A DNA stretch of 5,620 nt from Thermoplasmatota archaeon (GCA_022848825.1 JAJISH010000295.1:1-5620), one strand, 5' to 3'; shown: positions 1 through 5,620, counted from the first letter of the stretch. Program-made: numbers and translations. Notes: generated by a model from the sequence alone, not told the origin.

Positions 1-2
1 GC

Positions 3-74
3 AACTGGCACTTCCTGAGCGAAGGGGCAGAAAGATTAAACCACCCCAAGACAATCCCCGAGAGACCGCAATGA
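3..74 (+). CDS. Possible C-terminal tail of an upstream gene (5' truncated)
   Basis: The frame starting at base 3 is open from the window edge to a TGA at 72-74 and would encode a 23-residue tail beginning NWHFLSEGAERL. Its third codon positions are mostly G or C, as in the clear genes here. The stop lies 19 bases before the TTG and 28 bases before the ATG start candidates of the histidine kinase, so the two could share an operon. A second frame, from base 2, is also open to 121, and too little is visible to recognise a family. This is a weak call. Confidence 0.3.
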   Translation, partial: NWHFLSEGAERLNHPKTIPERPQ

Positions 75-93
75 GATTCGAAGAACCGCGCAG

Positions 94-1608
94 TTGGTCG
101 TTATGGATGTTGCCGAGCTGAGAAGCGGACTGGCCGATCTCATGGCCAGCTCCAAGAATGAACTCCAAGCCAGGTTCGTGAAATGGCTCGAGAGACACAT
201 GGAGTCCCATGAGGTCGTGGTCGACGATGCCATTGGAAGAACCCTAGAGGAGATCGTCTCAACGCTGATCGATTCCACAAGAGACGGTAGGTATGAAAAC
301 ATACTTCTCCGGCTGAAGGACTTCGTTGACAAGCCTGGGTTCGAACAAGCCGAGGCGGGACTGAGAGCATTCAGAACCATCCTGGTCAACGAGGTGAACC
401 GCTCGATAGAAGACGTCACAACGAAGCGCCGCACGGTCCAGCTCATCTACAAGGATTTCGACCTGATGCTCGACGGGATTTCCCGCTTGCATGAAAGGAT
501 GTACGCACTGCGCCTGGAGAAGAGAATCGAGGAAAGAACCGCTGAATTGCTTGAGACGCGGCGCCTTTACGAGGGACTGGTGGAGGGATCACCGATCGGG
601 GTGTGCATCCTTCAGGACGACAAGATAAGGTTTGCCAATGATGAGCTTGCTAGGATGGGGGGCTACGTGAAGGAGGAAATTACTGGAATGGACTATCGCC
701 TTCTTCTGACTCCAGAATCCCTCGAGAATCACAGAGAAAGCATCGAAAGAAGACAGGTGGGACTTGACGGTCCTCTGACGTGGAGGGCGAAGGTTGTAAG
801 GAAGGACGAGAGCTTACTTGAGATTGAGGTATACTCCGTTCCAACGACGTTTGGGGGGAGGCCAGCGACTCAGTGCATGGTGCGTGATATCTCACGAGAG
901 ATGAAAATCGAGCAGCTCAGACAGAGCTTCTTCTCCAATGTGTCCCATGAGCTGAGAACGCCACTCACGACAGTCAGCGGCTACGTCAAGTTCCTCTTGG
1001 GCGGGAAGATGGGTGAGCTCGATCAGTCTCAGGTGCAGGCTCTGGAAGCTGCGAACGATGAGGCGGACAAACTCGACCGCCTGATCGACACCATCATTGA
1101 GCTGTCCTCGTTTGACTCGGAATCGTACAGACTGCGCTTGGGTGATGTCGACATTGCACGGCTGATAGATGAAACAGCGAGGTCAAAGGAGTCACAGGCC
1201 AAGCACAAGGACCTAAGGCTTGAGGTGAACCTTCCAGAGAACCTGCCTCACGTTGTGGGTGATGAAAGGCGGCTGGAACTGCTGATGAGTAATATCATCG
1301 ACAACGCGGTCAAGTTCACGCCAGAGGGCGGGACGGTGAAGATCACGGGATGCGAGGAGGGCTCCGATGTGGTCATCGAGGTCTCGGACACAGGGATAGG
1401 AATACCGAAGGAGGAGCAGTCTAGGGTTTTCGACAGGTTCTATCAGGTGGACTCCTCACCCACCAGGACGTACGGAGGTGCGGGGCTGGGATTGTCGATC
1501 TGCAAGGAGATCGCAGACCTGCATGGCGGACGAATCGAAGTGGAAAGCGATGTCGGGAAAGGATCCACCTTCAGAGTATGTTTGCCAAGGGAAGGGAAGC
1601 CGGAATGA
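94..1608 (+). CDS. Soluble PAS-domain sensor histidine kinase
   Basis: This 504-residue protein should autophosphorylate on a histidine and pass the phosphate to a receiver, most simply the one encoded next. No transmembrane stretch or signal peptide is visible, so it is probably cytosolic. Residues 1-135 form an all-helical domain that resembles RsbRD-type N-terminal sensor bundles (tentative). A charged helical linker (about 135-160) leads to a PAS domain (about 160-270). The HisKA H-box is SHELRTP with the phospho-acceptor at H285. The HATPase domain has an N-box (N400 to N404), G1 box DTGIGI (432-437), F-box (F446, F449) and G2 box GAGLGL (462-467), so all catalytic elements are intact. 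The TTG at 94 gives the longest form. The ATG at 103 (three residues shorter) is equally or more likely, and neither has a clear Shine-Dalgarno. The stop overlaps the receiver start as ATGA. Confidence 0.93.
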   Translation: MVVMDVAELRSGLADLMASSKNELQARFVKWLERHMESHEVVVDDAIGRTLEEIVSTLIDSTRDGRYENILLRLKDFVDKPGFEQAEAGLRAFRTILVNEVNRSIEDVTTKRRTVQLIYKDFDLMLDGISRLHERMYALRLEKRIEERTAELLETRRLYEGLVEGSPIGVCILQDDKIRFANDELARMGGYVKEEITGMDYRLLLTPESLENHRESIERRQVGLDGPLTWRAKVVRKDESLLEIEVYSVPTTFGGRPATQCMVRDISREMKIEQLRQSFFSNVSHELRTPLTTVSGYVKFLLGGKMGELDQSQVQALEAANDEADKLDRLIDTIIELSSFDSESYRLRLGDVDIARLIDETARSKESQAKHKDLRLEVNLPENLPHVVGDERRLELLMSNIIDNAVKFTPEGGTVKITGCEEGSDVVIEVSDTGIGIPKEEQSRVFDRFYQVDSSPTRTYGGAGLGLSICKEIADLHGGRIEVESDVGKGSTFRVCLPREGKPE

Positions 1609-1973
1609 AGACGGTTGTTGTCGTGGATGATGAGCCAAGAATCTTGGACCTTGTCGAGAAGATACTGTCCGCGGAGGGATATGAGGTGGTGAAGGCTTCG
1701 AGCGGCCAGAAGTGCCTGGACTATGTGACTCGGAAGACTCCAGACCTCATCCTGTTGGACATAAGGATGCCTGAGAAGGACGGTTGGATGGTCTACAGAG
1801 AGCTCAGAGCGGACAGGAGGACGAAAGATATCCCCATCGCGATGCTCACAGTGAAAGCAAACACGATTGACCGCGACATCGCTCTTGATGTCCTTGAGGT
1901 CGACGACTACATCACCAAGCCCTTCTCTCCAGAAGATCTCGCCTCACGAGTGAAGAACCTATTGGGGAGCTAG
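1605..1973 (+). CDS. Stand-alone CheY-like response regulator receiver
   Basis: This 122-residue protein is a single receiver domain with no output domain. It has the acidic pair D8/D9, phospho-acceptor D52 in the LLLDIRMP strand, T82 in the LTVKA segment and K105 in the TKPF motif, which is the full set for Mg2+ binding and phosphotransfer. I chose the ATG at 1605 because it overlaps the kinase TGA as ATGA, has AGGGAAG at 1593-1599 five bases upstream, and starts directly before the first beta strand (KTVVVVDDEP). An ATG at 1578 in the same frame would add nine residues encoded inside the kinase gene and is less likely. Translational coupling makes the neighbouring kinase its probable partner. 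The output must be a protein-protein interaction or another response protein. The gene ends in the CTAG that also ends the convergent gene. Confidence 0.93.
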   Translation: MKTVVVVDDEPRILDLVEKILSAEGYEVVKASSGQKCLDYVTRKTPDLILLDIRMPEKDGWMVYRELRADRRTKDIPIAMLTVKANTIDRDIALDVLEVDDYITKPFSPEDLASRVKNLLGS

Positions 1974-3031
1974 AGCCTCGGCTCGGGCCCGAATGCGCTG
2001 TTCACAAGGGGACCGTACTCGTGATCCTTCAGCAGGTGGGCTCCGGTGAGGGAGAAGATGACCCTCGTGGGTGGTCGTGAAAAGACTTCCTGCTCCCTGT
2101 AGGCCTCGGCGAATATGTCGGTCTGTTTCTTGTATTCGTGATAGCTTGAGAAGGCGCTGATTCCCAGGGCCTTGTTCTTGTCCAAGATTGAGAATATGGG
2201 CGTCCCAGCGGTTTCGAGGAGGCTTGGGACGTAATATTTCAGGCCCTCTTCCAGCCTGGGATGGAACGAGCCGTGGGTGAGGACGAGAAGCTCAATCCCC
2301 AGGTTACCCAGATTGGGCATCTTCCGGGGAATGATAAGTCCCTCGTCGGCGAACCTTCTCCTCGCCTTGCCTATGGTCATCCTGGAGATTCCAAGGCTCT
2401 CTGAGAGCTGGACATCACTCAATTCGGGATTCTCCACGATGGCCTTCAGGGTCTCTTTCTCCTTTGCTCGAAGGCGTGTCGAACGCATCTGGCCGAGTAC
2501 TGGCTCATGATGGGGCCGTCCTTTCTCAGACCAGAACATCCTGCTCAAGAGTGGATAGAAGTCGAAAAGATTCAGCACATCCGAAAGGTCGAAGGGGAAA
2601 ACCACGACCTGGTAACCCCCCTCCATATAGCCCCTTTCCCTGTACTTCTCCTCCAGGGCTTGGATGTTTGCCATCGCGTTCGTGTAGTCTCTTGAGACCT
2701 GAATAAGAAGATCTTGACGTGGCTCCAAGAGAGCATAGATGAACTCGGGGCTTTCGACAACCGGCCGAGCTAGGGCAATCTTCTCATCGAACGGAGGAAC
2801 AGATGAGAGGGTTCCAAACGCAACGACCAACATCTCGAATCCGAGCTTCTCAAAGGAGGGAACTTGGACACTCCTGAAGTAGTCCTCTTGCTGAAGTCTC
2901 CTCCTGATCGCCGTGACCGTTGTCTTCTTCATGCCCAGTTTCTTCGAGAGCTCCCTGTCCGAGAAGAGAGGTTCTTGAACGATACCGCACAGGACCCTCT
3001 TCTCGCTCTCCAGCAGGTCGCGCTTAACCAT
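1970..3031 (-). CDS. Tandem-duplicated Lrp/AsnC-like winged-helix regulator
   Basis: This 353-residue protein consists of two copies of one module: a winged helix-turn-helix (about 6-55 and 187-236) followed by an alpha/beta region (about 60-160 and 241-340). The copies align without gaps at an offset of exactly 181 residues: S24/S205, D25/D206, L28/L209, S29/S210, G33/G214, T38/T219, R43-R45/R224-R226, P58/P239, L63-G64/L244-G245. The helices fit the archaeal Lrp/AsnC style of DNA-binding domain, so it is probably a transcription regulator that binds DNA as a pseudo-dimer (inference). The C-terminal regions of both modules do not show an obvious amino-acid-binding RAM motif, so the ligand is unknown. 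The ATG at 3031 has GAGAGG ending two bases upstream, too close for a normal Shine-Dalgarno. A TATA-like box about 28 bases upstream suggests a nearly leaderless transcript. The gene converges on the receiver and shares its stop palindrome. Confidence 0.87.
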   Translation of the reverse strand: MVKRDLLESEKRVLCGIVQEPLFSDRELSKKLGMKKTTVTAIRRRLQQEDYFRSVQVPSFEKLGFEMLVVAFGTLSSVPPFDEKIALARPVVESPEFIYALLEPRQDLLIQVSRDYTNAMANIQALEEKYRERGYMEGGYQVVVFPFDLSDVLNLFDFYPLLSRMFWSEKGRPHHEPVLGQMRSTRLRAKEKETLKAIVENPELSDVQLSESLGISRMTIGKARRRFADEGLIIPRKMPNLGNLGIELLVLTHGSFHPRLEEGLKYYVPSLLETAGTPIFSILDKNKALGISAFSSYHEYKKQTDIFAEAYREQEVFSRPPTRVIFSLTGAHLLKDHEYGPLVNSAFGPEPRL

Positions 3032-3053
3032 GACCTCTCAGCATAGGCCCAAC

Positions 3054-3066
3054 GAAACTTAAAGGT
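3054..3066 (-). promoter_or_regulatory. TATA-like box for the duplicated winged-helix regulator
   Basis: Read on the minus strand, this is an AT-rich CCTTTAAGTTTCG. Its centre is about 28 bases upstream of the ATG at 3031. Archaeal transcription usually starts about 25 bases after the TATA centre, which would put the start within a few bases of the ATG. The assignment rests on position and composition only, and the BRE part is weak. Confidence 0.35.
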
Positions 3067-3227
3067 AGTTGTCTAGAAGCGTCCCCTGCAACATTGGGGG
3101 AGTAGAGCCTTGAGACCGGGATTCATTTCATGATAGTCTTGGTGCTGTGATTCTGCTCACTGTACTATCTATTTCCCATGTCAACAGTTCTGGTGCCATG
3201 TTTGGTTATCAGATTAGAGACTTGCGT

Positions 3228-3240
3228 GCAAAGGTTTTTA
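3228..3240 (+). promoter_or_regulatory. BRE/TATA-like promoter for the right-hand operon
   Basis: GCAAAGGTTTTTA resembles an archaeal BRE (CAAA) followed by a TATA-type T-rich box. About 25 bases downstream, near 3259-3264, lies a well-spaced Shine-Dalgarno/ATG combination and the beginning of GC-rich, gene-like sequence. This is the best promoter candidate for the plus-strand genes that follow. It was called by eye from motif and distance only. Confidence 0.4.
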
Positions 3241-3246
3241 CTCTTC

Positions 3247-3306
3247 AGGAGAGAGAGAATGCCCAGGGATTGGCTTGCGACGCGATGGCAGACACGGGGA
3301 CAATGA
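3247..3306 (+). other. Strong Shine-Dalgarno plus 15-codon micro-ORF
   Basis: AGGAG at 3247-3251 lies seven bases before an ATG at 3259, the best ribosome-binding arrangement in the intergenic region. The frame it opens codes for only 15 residues (MPRDWLATRWQTRGQ) and stops at TGA 3304-3306. It could be a leader peptide, a chance match, or the true start of a gene whose frame is broken here, because another plus frame is open from 3218 to 3601. Confidence 0.3.
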
Positions 3307-3601
3307 CGATAATCGGAGGGTCCTAGTGATTGATCTGGAGTTCTCCAGAGATTGGTCTCTTCAGAACCCGATTCCAATGCTCGGACTTCTCGTTTCCGAG
3401 CACCGGGACTTCATCAAGACTGCGAGAGCCGGCAACATCCCTTCCGGCGCCCACGGTGATGACACACCAGGGAGCCTGGACACAGCCCACCCAGCATTGA
3501 GAAGGACCGCTTCTGTCCCGGATGGTCATTCCGACCACGATGCTGAACCTGAGGCCGATGAACCGAGACCCCACAACAGGGAAGTGGTTGTGTGGGAATG
3601 A
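3275..3601 (+). CDS. Uncertain small ORF, unknown function
   Basis: This frame is open from 3218 to the TGA at 3599-3601. From a TTG at 3275 it would encode 108 residues rich in Asp, Arg, Pro and His, and I do not recognise a domain. In favour: G+C by codon position is about 67/46/59 percent, which is compatible with coding. A promoter-like element lies upstream, and the TGA overlaps the ATG at 3598 of the next gene as ATGA, which is typical of coupled genes. Against: the start is weak (AGGGAT at 3266-3271, a TTG codon), the composition is low in hydrophobic residues in its second half, and the antisense frame 3610-3323 (95 residues) has a codon-position pattern that is slightly more like the real genes here. 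It may be a degraded or frameshifted gene rather than an intact one. Confidence 0.3.
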   Translation: MRRDGRHGDNDDNRRVLVIDLEFSRDWSLQNPIPMLGLLVSEHRDFIKTARAGNIPSGAHGDDTPGSLDTAHPALRRTASVPDGHSDHDAEPEADEPRPHNREVVVWE

Positions 3602-4374
3602 TCGACGCATTCAAGTCAAACTCAAGCACCCTGCTCCAGGGTCCTCCAGGCGTAGGCAAGTTCGAGTTCTCAATCGACTGCGCCGTCGACGTACTCGACA
3701 ATGGAGGCAAGGTGGTCTTCGTTGCTGTCGACATGCACCCCGTCGAGATACGCCAATGGATCTCGAGATACGGTGGTGACGTCCAGAAGTGCGAGGGGGA
3801 GAGGTTCCTCTTTGTGGATTGCTATTCGCCCACGATTGGGGACTCGCATGATGTGTCCCAAGATCCAGACATATTGAGAATCGACAGCCTGAGCAACATC
3901 GAGAGCATAGGCCTGTCCATCTCGAAGGCAGCCGTCAGGCTGGGGGAACCTGTCCGGATCATCTTCTACACACTGTCCACACTCTTCCTGTACAATTCCC
4001 CGCAGGCCATGGCGAAGTTCTTCCAAATCGTTTCGTCACGTGTGAAGGACGAATATGGCTCGATTCTGTACGTTCTCCAGGAGGGTGTGCATGATGACAG
4101 AACAGTCTGTCTCCTGGAATCTCTCGTCGACGGAGTCATCCAGATGCGCTATGACGAGAACCTTGGGCGGGAGTGGCGAGTCCATCATTACAGGGGCAGA
4201 GCGTCCGATTCGCGCTGGACTCGGTTTGATGCTAACAAGTACGCGTTTGTGACCGCAGTTGACGAGAAAAGGCTGGTCAACGAGTTCCTCGACTATGAGT
4301 ATGGCTTCACCCAGAAGAAGATGAAACAGAGCAACGCTAATCTCGTCACCGTGGAGGCAACTAACATCGAGTAA
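3592..4374 (+). CDS. Inactivated KaiC/RAD55-like RecA-fold protein
   Basis: This 260-residue protein has a RecA/KaiC-type fold order: P-loop (GPPGVGK, residues 17-23), a strand and helix resembling the KaiC VVYISTDE-type region (VVFVAVDMHP), a Walker B-like strand (122-129) and a later HHYRG segment like the KaiC KMRG hairpin. Two key residues are missing. The Ser/Thr after the P-loop lysine is F24, and the Walker B aspartate position is Y126 (RIIFYTLS followed by TLFLYN). It may bind nucleotide through K23 but is unlikely to hydrolyse ATP (inference). No membrane segments are seen. The GTG at 3592 has AGGGA at 3578-3582 nine bases upstream. The ATG at 3598, two codons later, forms ATGA with the preceding frame's stop, so either could be used. 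It is followed 24 bases later by a second KaiC-like gene, probably its partner. Confidence 0.85.
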   Translation: MGMIDAFKSNSSTLLQGPPGVGKFEFSIDCAVDVLDNGGKVVFVAVDMHPVEIRQWISRYGGDVQKCEGERFLFVDCYSPTIGDSHDVSQDPDILRIDSLSNIESIGLSISKAAVRLGEPVRIIFYTLSTLFLYNSPQAMAKFFQIVSSRVKDEYGSILYVLQEGVHDDRTVCLLESLVDGVIQMRYDENLGREWRVHHYRGRASDSRWTRFDANKYAFVTAVDEKRLVNEFLDYEYGFTQKKMKQSNANLVTVEATNIE

Positions 4375-4383
4375 CGATGTCAT

Positions 4384-4390
4384 GTGAGGA
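4384..4390 (+). promoter_or_regulatory. Ribosome binding site that favours ATG 4399
   Basis: GTGAGGA ends eight bases before the ATG at 4399. The same bases also form a GTG codon that opens the same reading frame at 4384. Read as a Shine-Dalgarno, the site argues that the second KaiC-like protein starts at 4399 and is five residues shorter than the longest frame. Confidence 0.5.
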
Positions 4391-4398
4391 AATGGTGC

Positions 4399-5199
4399 AT
4401 GAACATGGAGTCCCTGGTAGAAGAAAAAAAGGAGCCGGTTTCGATATCATCGTCACCCGATTCGAACCGCGGAGCTAGCAGCAGAGTGAGGACGTTTGTA
4501 GAGGGCTTCGACAGTGCCTTGGCCGGAGGGATTCCGAAAGGCAACGTAGTGTTGGTATCTGGACTTCCAGGAACGATGAAGTCCTCATTGGCATACAACA
4601 TTCTCTTCCAGAACTCAGCGCACAGCAACTCGAGAGGATTGTATGTGACACTCGAGCAAAGGCGCGATAGCATTGTGTCTCAGATGTATTCCATGGGGTT
4701 CGCAAGAGAGGAGCCCTTGAGGAACATCGAGATATTCGACATCGCCAGGATCAAGAAGGAAGTCGGTGAAAGAACCGAGGCCAAATTCTGGATTGAATAC
4801 TTGAAGAGAGTGGTGGGCCTCAAAAGGAAAGTCTCCGACTTCGACATCTTTGTTCTGGATTCCTTGGACGCCATGGAGTTCCTGGAGAGAGCCGAGGGAA
4901 AGAGAGCCCAGCTTTTCCGCCTCTTCGAATGGCTGAGGGAGTGGGGTGTCACCACGTTCCTGATAACTGAGGTCCCGTCCGAGCCGACAATCCAAGGACT
5001 CATGTGGGGGGAGAAGCGAAGTGAAGCCGACTACCTCGCGGACGGCATCATCCATCTGAAGATGCATCAAGTCAACGACGTGGATGTGCAAAGGAGAATA
5101 AGATGCGTCAAGATGCGAGGGACCAAACATGAGACCAGCTACTTCGCCCTCGTGTTCGAGAACGGCGTTTTCAGCATAACAAGACCGATGAGCATGTAG
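4399..5199 (+). CDS. KaiC/RAD55-like RecA-fold ATPase with unusual P-loop
   Basis: This 266-residue single-domain KaiC-like protein is probably a signalling or regulatory ATPase in the cytosol. After a charged, Ser-rich leader (1-30) comes the classic KaiC entry FVEGFDSALAGGIPKG (33-48). The Walker A motif is GLPGTMKSS (55-63), with M60 where the family normally has Gly; K61 and S62 are intact. YVTLEQ occupies the place of the KaiC catalytic-glutamate segment. Walker B is IFVLDSLDA with D154 present. A KMRGTKHE segment near the C-terminus matches the conserved KaiC KMRG(S/T)xH hairpin. Unlike the preceding paralogue it keeps its Walker B aspartate and P-loop serine, so ATP binding and hydrolysis are plausible. 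The start at ATG 4399 was chosen from the Shine-Dalgarno; GTG 4384 is the longer alternative. It lies 24 bases after the first KaiC-like gene and 14 before the zinc-ribbon/TPR gene, so all three are likely co-transcribed. Confidence 0.9.
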   Translation: MNMESLVEEKKEPVSISSSPDSNRGASSRVRTFVEGFDSALAGGIPKGNVVLVSGLPGTMKSSLAYNILFQNSAHSNSRGLYVTLEQRRDSIVSQMYSMGFAREEPLRNIEIFDIARIKKEVGERTEAKFWIEYLKRVVGLKRKVSDFDIFVLDSLDAMEFLERAEGKRAQLFRLFEWLREWGVTTFLITEVPSEPTIQGLMWGEKRSEADYLADGIIHLKMHQVNDVDVQRRIRCVKMRGTKHETSYFALVFENGVFSITRPMSM

Positions 5200-5213
5200 G
5201 ACAGGGAATCGCG

Positions 5214-5620
5214 ATGGAACGTCCGCCAATATGCCCGAGCTGCCAATCACCGAATAGATTGAATGCGGTCAGATGTCGCGTGTGTGGAGTGCGTCTCATC
5301 GAGAAGAAGAGATCCAGCGAGGAGTCTTCCCCGGAACCTGTCGTTCTGGAGCGGGTGATGACGGGCGAGGTTTTCACAGCCGTGTTGGGGAAAGCGGAAC
5401 CCAAGAAGGAGGAGACAATCGAGCCTGTGGAATCGGGGGTGACGGCGCAGGGAAGTCTTGCGATGCAGGACGCATCAATATCTGCGGATCACTCAAATCA
5501 GGCGGACGACTGGATGGCCAGGGCGAGCGCGGCAATGGAACTCAAGAAGTACGATAAGGCGATTGAGTTCTTGGACAGAGTTCTTGAGCTGTCACCGAGG
5601 GATCCGCAGGGATGGTACAA
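5214..5620 (+). CDS. Zinc-ribbon and TPR-repeat protein (3' truncated by window)
   Basis: The frame runs from ATG 5214 to the window edge without a stop, giving the first 135 residues. Residues 7-24 hold a four-cysteine zinc ribbon (CPSC then CRVC: C7, C10, C21, C24). A flexible linker rich in Glu, Ser, Pro and Ala follows (about 30-95). Residues 98-131 then form a TPR unit: the ARASAAMELKKYDKAIEFLD helices and the VLELSPRDP turn are typical, and the next repeat appears to begin at 132. TPR arrays are protein-binding scaffolds, so this is probably an adaptor for the upstream KaiC-like proteins (inference from the operon only). AGGGA at 5203-5207 lies six bases before the ATG, and the gap to the preceding stop is 14 bases. 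The full length and number of repeats cannot be seen. Confidence 0.85.
   Translation, partial: MERPPICPSCQSPNRLNAVRCRVCGVRLIEKKRSSEESSPEPVVLERVMTGEVFTAVLGKAEPKKEETIEPVESGVTAQGSLAMQDASISADHSNQADDWMARASAAMELKKYDKAIEFLDRVLELSPRDPQGWY

Larger units (their letters stand above)
3032..3591. other. Divergent intergenic/control region of uncertain coding content
   Basis: About 560 bases separate the minus-strand regulator from the first well-supported plus-strand ATPase gene. Bases 3032-3250 are relatively AT-rich, have stops in the frames I read, and hold promoter-like elements pointing both ways. A small inverted repeat, TCCCC at 3082-3086 pairing with GGGGA at 3097-3101, could form a five-base-pair stem, but it is too weak to call an operator or terminator. 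From about 3260 the sequence becomes GC-rich and open in more than one frame. I see no tRNA, structured RNA with known motifs, or mobile element here. Confidence 0.6.

Noticed and set aside
335..352. GGTTCGAAC string resembling a tRNA T-loop
   Set aside because: It is inside the histidine kinase coding region, and no stem or cloverleaf partner is visible.
1578..1604. Upstream ATG at 1578 as start of the receiver
   Set aside because: It would add nine residues before the first beta strand. The ATG at 1605 has a better-placed Shine-Dalgarno and the ATGA overlap.
3082..3101. TCCCC/GGGGA inverted repeat as terminator or operator
   Set aside because: The stem is only five base pairs with a ten-base loop, no T-run follows, and it is not placed as expected for either flanking promoter.
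3323..3610. Minus-strand 95-residue open frame in the control region
   Set aside because: Its codon-position composition is compatible with coding, but it has no ribosome binding site upstream of the ATG at 3610, overlaps the start of the first KaiC-like gene head-on, and shows no recognisable domain. It is kept only as an alternative to the uncertain plus-strand ORF.
3670..4026. Minus-strand open frame of 118 residues opposite the first KaiC-like gene
   Set aside because: It lies wholly inside a well-supported plus-strand gene and has no start signal or recognisable motif.
4451..4475. tRNA T-loop-like string (GGTTCGAATC on the minus strand)
   Set aside because: The flanking bases do not form a five-base-pair T-stem, no acceptor or anticodon arms are present, and the site lies inside the coding leader of the second KaiC-like gene.
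4615..5250. Long open frame on the minus strand (211 residues) opposite the second KaiC-like gene
   Set aside because: The plus-strand frame has clear KaiC motifs across the same bases. The antisense frame has no recognisable domain and is explained by the codon bias of the real gene.

Overview
The window looks like archaeal chromosomal DNA, most likely from a Thermoplasmata-type euryarchaeon (inference). The reasons are KaiC/RAD55-like RecA-fold ATPases, a zinc-ribbon plus TPR protein, an Lrp-style winged-helix regulator, GTG/TTG start candidates, BRE/TATA-like elements placed for very short leaders, and a soluble PAS histidine kinase with a stand-alone receiver. No rRNA, tRNA, CRISPR array or insertion sequence is visible.

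Left part (1-1973, + strand): a possible tail of an upstream gene is followed by a cytosolic histidine kinase (helical N-terminal domain, PAS, HisKA, HATPase). A single-domain CheY-like receiver overlaps the kinase stop codon through ATGA. These two form a tightly coupled two-component pair with no output domain on the receiver.

Middle (1970-3031, - strand): a 353-residue regulator made of two tandem copies of a winged-helix plus alpha/beta module. It converges on the receiver gene, and both genes end in the same CTAG palindrome. Upstream of it, 3032-3591 is a divergent control region. It has a TATA-like box for each direction and an ambiguous small reading frame of unknown function that leads into the next operon.

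Right part (3592-5620, + strand): an apparent operon of two consecutive KaiC-like RecA-fold proteins and a zinc-ribbon/TPR protein that runs off the window. The first KaiC-like protein appears catalytically dead: the Walker A Ser/Thr is Phe and the Walker B Asp is Tyr. The second keeps Walker B but has an unusual Walker A with Met in place of the last Gly (GLPGTMKSS).

The most interesting reading (inference) is a signalling neighbourhood: a cytosolic kinase and free receiver beside a duplicated-module regulator and a pseudo-ATPase/ATPase KaiC-like pair with a TPR scaffold. Nothing in the sequence proves that these parts work together.
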